Positions 11,193 to 18,300 of a stretch of DNA of 36,258 bases are shown here, piece by piece. Origin of the DNA: Lingula anatina. Its lineage: Eukaryota > Brachiopoda > Lingulata > Lingulida > Lingulidae. Positions within the stretch are counted from its first letter, which is position 1. Each line of letters starts with the position of its first letter. Location: the NCBI RefSeq assembly GCF_001039355.2, contig NW_019776165.1, forward strand, positions 21,782 to 58,039. Reading direction: 5' to 3'. The position numbers were made by a program, and so were the translations under genes. The notes beneath the pieces are model-generated. The model did not search any database. It was not told where the DNA came from and was given only the letters and a program-made list of their open reading frames with translations.

Positions 11193-11761
11193 TTATCTGG
11201 TTAGAGTATTGTATTGTGTACAGGACCACTGCCACAAACATACATAATTAAGAATTAGGTTAAAATGGGGATTAAGATAAAAATGATTCAGTGTACATTC
11301 TATTCAAAGGAGGTTGGAACGATGAAAATTATTTTTCATTGTGAGGTAAGCCATTTTCAGTGCTATTTCTTGTAGACAAATTAAGAAACAATAAAAACTG
11401 AAAACAGGACCATTAGCACTTTTTGAGATGTAGCAAAATACACGCATACCTGATAATGTCAGTTATATTACCATGTTGATAAATTAAAGCATATCCCATC
11501 TAAAGATAAACTTTGGCCGTTTCACGTAGAGTAAAATCCAGTAAAATATAATATCACCCAGATGGCAATATATAACTCCACTCTCTTTTTTTTGTCTCCT
11601 CATAACGCTGCTGTTGTACGTTCTTATATATCATGATATTTCACTTAAACCCTTTAATAGAGCACCACTACCTCTATCCGGCTCCCGTGTATCAGAGAGT
11701 GTTTCGGACACAAAGAGAATTGTCAATCGGCCCGTGTGTACGGTAACGACAGACAGTGCAG
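11193..11761. other. Non-genic or intronic stretch upstream of candidate microexon
   Basis: No exon or repeat is recognised. The distal part (11640-11784) is less AT-rich than its surroundings and ends in a strong GTAAGTATG donor, so an alternative noncoding first exon here is possible. Confidence 0.35.
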
Positions 11762-11784
11762 GATTCAACTGAAAACTGTTCCCA
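11762..11784 (+). CDS. Candidate microexon linking leader to domain 1
   Basis: The 23 nt after GTGCAG read D-S-T-E-N-C-S plus CA before a strong GTAAGTATG donor. It starts in phase 0, matching the end of leader exon A, and ends in phase 2, as the first domain exon at 12237 requires. An in-frame TAA at about 11743 limits how far it could extend upstream; ending the intron at 11752 would add three codons. There is no convincing pyrimidine tract, so the acceptor is weak. Phase compatibility is the main support. Confidence 0.3.
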
Positions 11785-11957
11785 GTAAGTATGAACGCGC
11801 TGACACAATTAACCGTGTGATGAAATTAAGGAACGTTTTATTAATCTTTTAATCTATTAGTTTGTTGATTGATTGACTAAATGAATAATTTGCAAACCCG
11901 AACCACTGCTGATATGTCCCAGAAGTAAATGCGTCTTGCAGTAAACTTTATGGCACT

Positions 11958-12123
11958 ATTCATAATAGGGGAGGACTAACTAGTCCGAGGGTCATGTATG
12001 ACGACCCACTACAAAGCTTGCCGTCTAATCGCTAATAGACACTGGATAGATATCCCGTGGGGAAGTATTTATGTGGATCGGCCATATTTGGCCCTCGGAC
12101 TAGTTAGTCCCCTACTCTGAATG
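11958..12123. mobile_element. Foldback MITE, family M4
   Basis: GGGGAGGACTAACTAGTCCG near the left end pairs with CGGACTAGTTAGTCCCCT at the right, with flanking ATTCATAAT and ACTCTGAAT extending the arms. The element is about 166 bp and noncoding. Confidence 0.75.
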
Positions 12124-12236
12124 GGACCTATATCTAGTAACCATTATTTCATGTCGTGTCTGAGCTACTATTACTTACTATAATATGAAAGTGCAACGCT
12201 CATTGTGTGTCTTTAATTTCAAGTTACGTGTGACAG

Positions 12237-12303
12237 AGTAAAGGACAACATCCAGCAGTGGACGTGGGGCAGTTGGCAGTCGGCCGGTAGCGGACAAGTG
12301 CTG
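12237..12303 (+). CDS. CTHRC1-like gene, domain 1 first exon
   Basis: The acceptor is GTGACAG and the donor GTCAGT (C at +3, weak). One leftover base plus 22 codons give VKDNIQQWTWGSWQSAGSGQ-VL, phase 2 in and phase 0 out. It aligns without gaps to the equivalent domain 3 part (VFNLRHWNWYNLNFTGLGEI-K). It is 67 nt, against 86 nt for the matching exons of domains 2 and 3, because it joins a leader instead of another domain. Confidence 0.75.
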
Positions 12304-15300
12304 GTCAGTTTAAGGGACCATTCAGAATGACAAGAGCCGAGTGCTAGTAAGGCCGCGACCTAAATATTGCGGACCTACATGAAAGGAAGACCGCTTTGTC
12401 TTGTAATGGTCTCTCCACCTCTCACACGCCTCCCCACGCGTCGTCACTGCAGGGGCACAGTAATTAATACAACCTGTCAAGGGCCAACGCGTGGGAGGCG
12501 TGTGAGAGGCGGAGAGACCATTACATGATAAAGCGGTCTTCCTTTCATGTAGGTCTGCCATTTTCAGGTGGCGGCCTTACTAGCACTGGGCTCTTCTCCA
12601 TCTGAATGGTCCCTAACAGTCTACTAGTAGCCTAGCAAATATTTTGCGTTCTTGAGATATCAAAAATAAATACATTAAAGGGATAATAACTCTTTGTATA
12701 AGATATATATCTCACAATAAAAACATTGTGAACAACTCATAGAAATATAATATATTCTGTTTTACCACAAAAATTGGCAGTTATAGATATTATTCTGATA
12801 TCTGAGCTTGTCTTTAGACAACGTGACCTCCACTGATGGCTATACTCTGTTATAATCTCTTAAGAGATTATAACAAAACAAAAAAACTTTTTAGAAAAAA
12901 AACAGGGACTAACTTTAAATGTAAAAATGGATTCATTAACCATCGGTAAGTATGGGAAAATTGTTGTTTACTCCAGGAAAATTCATTTTTTGGCCAAAAC
13001 GAAGAGTTATTATCCCTTTAATGGTAGGCCTAATTGAAATGGAACAGAGTCCATCAATTGAATAATTAGAAAAAATACAATAATTTTGGTGGCAATGTAT
13101 TTTACTAGATAAAAGGGCAAGGAAATGTTCTAGAAGTTTTTTTTTAATATACAGTCAGACAGCACTTTTGGAATCAATTCATATGACTTTGATTGCATTC
13201 ACAACGAGTTGAGCCAGGCTTTACAAATCCTGGGGACTAAATATGGCGGACGTACATGAAAGAAAAACCGCCTAATCTTTTAATAGTCTCTCCGCCTCTC
13301 ACACGCCTCCCCATGTGTCGTCCCAATGGAGCCGAGATTTAATAACTGTCCCCCCGCAGGGAGGACAGAGGCGGAGAGACTATTAAAAGATTAGGCGGTT
13401 TTTCTTTCATGTACGACCGCCATATTTAGTCCCCAGGATTTGTAAAGCCTGGCTCAACTCGTTGTGAATGCGATCTTTTACATACATCACAATATCTATT
13501 GGTATAGGGATTTCATGAAATTACACATTGAAAATAAGTAATGTGGAAAACAAACCAAATAAACTGGTTGATTTATTACATAACTAAAAACCATACAAAA
13601 CTCCGAGTTTTAGAGGTCAGTAGAAACTCGATATATATTAGCGGCAAGTATCCGCCTTTTCCAGGATATTGTTTTCAGTGTCCCCTGAAACCCAGGACAC
13701 TCCTCTATTAATACAACAGTGTACCTTCAACTTATAAATACTATCCATTCATTACAGAGTATCAACTACATGAAGAAGAACGCATCCACCGCGCTGCGAG
13801 TCCGCTGGTCTGGAAGCATAAGGGGTGGTAACAGTCCCAACTACGGGTCTCGCTTTTACTTCACGTTCAATGGGGCACCTTGCACTTGGCCTGCGGGTAT
13901 CGAGGCCGTAGATTGGACTGGGGCTAACAGAGATTATTATCTACATACTGAATGTGAGTGTTATGGCTGACGTCAAACAGATTTTCAAGACTATAGGCAA
14001 AGGATGTTTTGTCCCAAATATGAAGTTTTCTTGGGTATGATATGATATGATATGATATGATATGGTATGATATGTTATATTTATTGAATGAACTTTTAAA
14101 ATTAGAGGCATATTGCAATGACGCACTGTTTACCTTTTCTTTTACATTTTTTCAAGCGATATAATCTCAGTTATTTCCCTTTCCTTTGCAGTTTTTTTTT
14201 TCATAATTTTCAGACTCAAGTTTATAGACCAAACAAAGATGCAGTTTTTAAGAGGACTTAAACTTTTGCCCAGTATACTTTATACTAAGAATTCATGATT
14301 TACTAGCAGGTTAAAAGCTATACATTGTAGTATGTGTATCCTGTATCCCATATTTTTTGCAGTCGAAGGACTTTGTAACAATATTCCTGCAGGACCTATT
14401 CAGATTGGTTTCAACGTGGGAACACTGCCGGGTATAACACGGCAGCCGTACCTAGGGTGGCCAACTTCTGGAAACCCCAAAATAACAGCCGAGGAAGTCG
14501 ATCTGGGGGAGAACAAAGGTAGTATAACATGTTTTGACGTAGCATGGATTGGCCTGGCATGACAAAGCATGATATTGAATGGCATGACATGGAATGGCAT
14601 GGCATGAAATTCAAAATCATAGCACGGCATGGCATGGCATGGCATGACATGGCATGACATGCATATAGGTAGTATAGCAAAATATGGCATAATATGGTAC
14701 TGCATAGCATGGCATAATCACAAAGGAAGTTTGTTCGAAAGTTGGTAATGTGCTTCAGTTCAAAATAAACTTCAGTAACTATTATAAAATGTACCTCGAG
14801 CAAAAATACTCTTAAATTTGACAAATTTTGGTCTATGTTTCTTTTGCGACAAGGAACCTTCATTGCAATAGTAATAACTTGCATTACAGGAATCAAGAAT
14901 AGCTAGGGTTGTTTACTGGTACCTGCAGGTACTCGATACTGCATGCGTGCATCAGTCTGTGTGTGTGATGCGTGTGTGTGTGTGTGTGTGTGTGTGCACC
15001 CAATTTCTCACACAAATATCATTTCTTTTAGGAATGTGTCCCCACCACACTGTGTTTAATGTAAAACAACATACCTTTGCCACGGCGGACACAGCTAGTG
15101 GGATATACAGCGCTTCGGTATGTGAAACTTTTGTACATGTATAGTATACGTGTATAGAACTATACATAGGGAGGTCAGGTCACACCGCTCACGCAGTCGA
15201 AAACGGGAAGAAATCTAACCTCGCTGTTTGTTTTCTATCATAACTTCCAAGATTTAGGTCCTATGATAAATATGAAAATATATTTAAAAAGTGCATTGAA

Positions 15301-18300
15301 TGGCCTTTCTAACAATATGTGTAACAATGTATCATGTCTCCGTTGTAAACCTCCAGCCACGAAAATGCTGCGAGAAATCGCCGGTGATTTCACTTCCTCG
15401 TTTGGTTCCCACTATTTACGCATTTTGCTCAACCTGCGCGTTTCGCGCCATTTTTCCAAAAGCTCCGTACGGCGTCCCGGATGTTATTTCCACGTATTTG
15501 ACCACATATTCATGCAGAGAATAAACTAACCGTTCGACTGAGGGGTTACAGAAGGTGATTTAACCGAAAACAGCAACCACATCTAGCTTGTAAATTTTTT
15601 AATCGTGTTTTAGAGCTAGAGTAACGAAGTTCTAAAAATTCTGTAACCCCTACCTAGTTGATTTAACTAATTCTTGGTTCAATTTAGTTAATTATTTATC
15701 ATTTTTTGGTAAGACAGAGCCGTAACAACCATAAGAAAATCAGTGACTTTGATCTTAGCGCAAACAAAATGGCGGACGCACCAAGCTGTTCTGCTGCTGA
15801 AAAAGCAACTGCACTTTCAGCACCCAAAGAGGATCAAGATATCAGAATATCTAATCAGAAAATATTTGAATTGTTTGCGAAACCCAAAGATATTGATAAA
15901 ACGTCTGCAATTCAAGAATATAGAGTTTATTTTATTTATCAAACAAAGAATGAAATTACGTACGATATTGATGGGGCTAATGCTTTTTTTCACCTTATAA
16001 CTCGTCAGTGAACGTAAGAGGGGAATCTTAATTAAAATCATGAAGATATGCAAAAACTCTAGAATGTTTAATGGCAATCAAACAAAAGTGAACAAACGAA
16101 CGATTTATTTATTTTTTCTTAACAAAAAAAAAAAAAAAAAAAGGAAAATTCCCCTAAAACTGCCATTACGTAATGGCAGTCTCTCCAGAAAATCTCTCTG
16201 GTTTTTCTATTACCTAGCTGCTATGATGTCCAATATCAATTTAATTTTTTGGAAAAACGATAACTCACCAAAATCGTATATTATTTATTTTCATTGTGCA
16301 TTCAGTTTAAAAATTCAGTTTAAAAATTCATGATGACATGTAATAAATAATTCAAACTGTTACCATAGCAACAGCTATCATAATGACGATTTCCATAGCA
16401 ACAGATACATTAGAAGCCATGATTTTTGTTTTTAGTGATGGCACATTATTGAGAATCATTTTCATCCAAAAGTAGCCTTTAGGCAGTGAAGCTGAAGCCT
16501 TGGGTTGAAAAATAAAAAAAAATAGTATCAACCGCTATTGATATTTAGCAATGGTTGCCAAGGAAATAATGGATAAATTACATAAATTTTTGCATGTCAG
16601 ATTCTTCTTGGCATAGTGTAACTTTCCAGAAAATTTCAAATGGATGTTTTACTCCATTCAAAAGTTATGCCAATTTTGTTTAATTGATTGGGCAATGCAT
16701 TAGGTGACACTTTTGGCTTCCACTGTTTGCATACAAGACTTTTTCAAAATTTTGTGGCCGACTAGCATTCTTGTAAATTTAATAACTTTTGATTGGCTTG
16801 CTCGATTTTCAAAAATTAAAATGTTTTGGAAAGCTCATGAGTTGCTCTATCAGATGGGATCACTTTGGCTGATATTTACCCTGTAAGTTACTATCAAAGT
16901 TGACCTGACATCCCTACTATACAGTGTAACCCATTTATTTTGAAATTGATCTAACATTCCACGCATAGCTTCTATCTATGAACCTTCATGATCAGGGTAA
17001 AAAAGATCTTGTTTTGTCATTAGCGTATCAAACGTTTTCTGAAAATATTTCGTTGAAAAACAGATGGATCTTTTCTTACAAAATTTTCACTTTGTGGGTT
17101 AAGGAAATATCAGATTTAAATTTTGCATTTTTAGGTTGTACATAGTTCATGTTTAACAATTGATATAGTACCTATCATACACGTAACTATGGTTTGCAAC
17201 ACATAATTAATATACAAAGCAATGTACATTCAAACATGTATTTCTATCTCCCAGGTATTTAGTTACACCAAACTGGCTCCCGATACATCTCTCCGAGTAC
17301 GTTGGTTTGGGGCCTTAGGTGCAAAATCCCAAAGTCCAGCACCCGGATGTCTGCGATTTTATTTTACCTTTAATGGAGAAGAGTGTAAAGCTCCCACTCC
17401 GATAGATGGAGCCATTGCATGGCTCACAAATCCCATCATCCGAACGCAGACGACTCATTCAAGTAGGCGACGTCTTAAAGTCCTTCTTATATGCTCTACT
17501 TCTTTCCAGTCTATATATATTCTATTACGTTAAACATACATTTTACTTGTTTGTAATTCTAGAATCATAGATGCAGGACGTCAAAATGACGGCATCTCTG
17601 CATGATTGAAAAAATGTGGACAATTGGACGTAAAAGCATCATTTAGAAAGATTAAAAGAGACAAAAAATAGTCAAAAAAGTTTAGTTAGAAACAAGTTTT
17701 ATCAGTTCACATCCTTCCACCGTAGTAGAACTAATATGTTTATCGTTCTGTTATTTATTTATTTTTTAAGTTGAAGGGATTTGCCAAAATCTAGGCCAAG
17801 GAGATTATGCAGTTGCTTTGAATGTTGGACAATGTCTATTTGGCAGCCTCAACCAAATGGATCCGGACCCTCGCGTCAATGACGTCTCCAGGATTATTGT
17901 GGAGGAAGTTAGACTTGGGAAGTCACAGTTTGCAGGTAGGGCTAGTTTTATTTTGGATATACACGTACTGGGGTAGTTCTTGGGGATTCCAGCACTTTGC
18001 CCTTTAACACCATGATGCAGTTGCATATCAGTGGCGGATTTGGAGGGGTCAGGGGGTCCTGAAATAATGAAAAATGCAGGCCCCGAACCCCACGCCAAGG
18101 GGGCCGAGGGTCAGTATCGTATGTCATTCCTTAAAAAAGAAGCAGGCCCCCTTCAAATAATCCTAGATCCGCCCCTGGTTATTTACGCTTTTTAAACGAT
18201 TTATAACGAGGATAAAACAGCTAGAATTCAGTATCAGTCATTTGTTCTGTTATTCTTCTATTTATTTTTTCACTTTTGAACAAATGTTGAAAATATAGGT

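Larger units (their letters stand above)
15165..16918. mobile_element. 1.75-kb TIR DNA transposon in intron
   Basis: TACATAGGGAGGTCAGGTCA at the left matches the reverse complement of TGACCTGACATCCCTACTA at the right, and TATA lies outside both ends as a possible target duplication. The interior holds an 80-codon open frame at 15769, inverted GGGGTTACAGAA/TTCTGTAACCCC words and two X-box-like motifs near 16359-16402. No transposase motif is recognised. Confidence 0.6.

Noticed and set aside
12322-12561. Minus-strand frame of 79 codons
   Set aside because: It lies wholly inside the foldback MITE at 12311-12616 and reflects its inverted arms.
14400-14896. 161- and 101-codon minus-strand open frames
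   Set aside because: They are the antisense of exon 14363-14518 and the GGCAT repeat, giving Cys/His/Met-rich low-complexity peptides.
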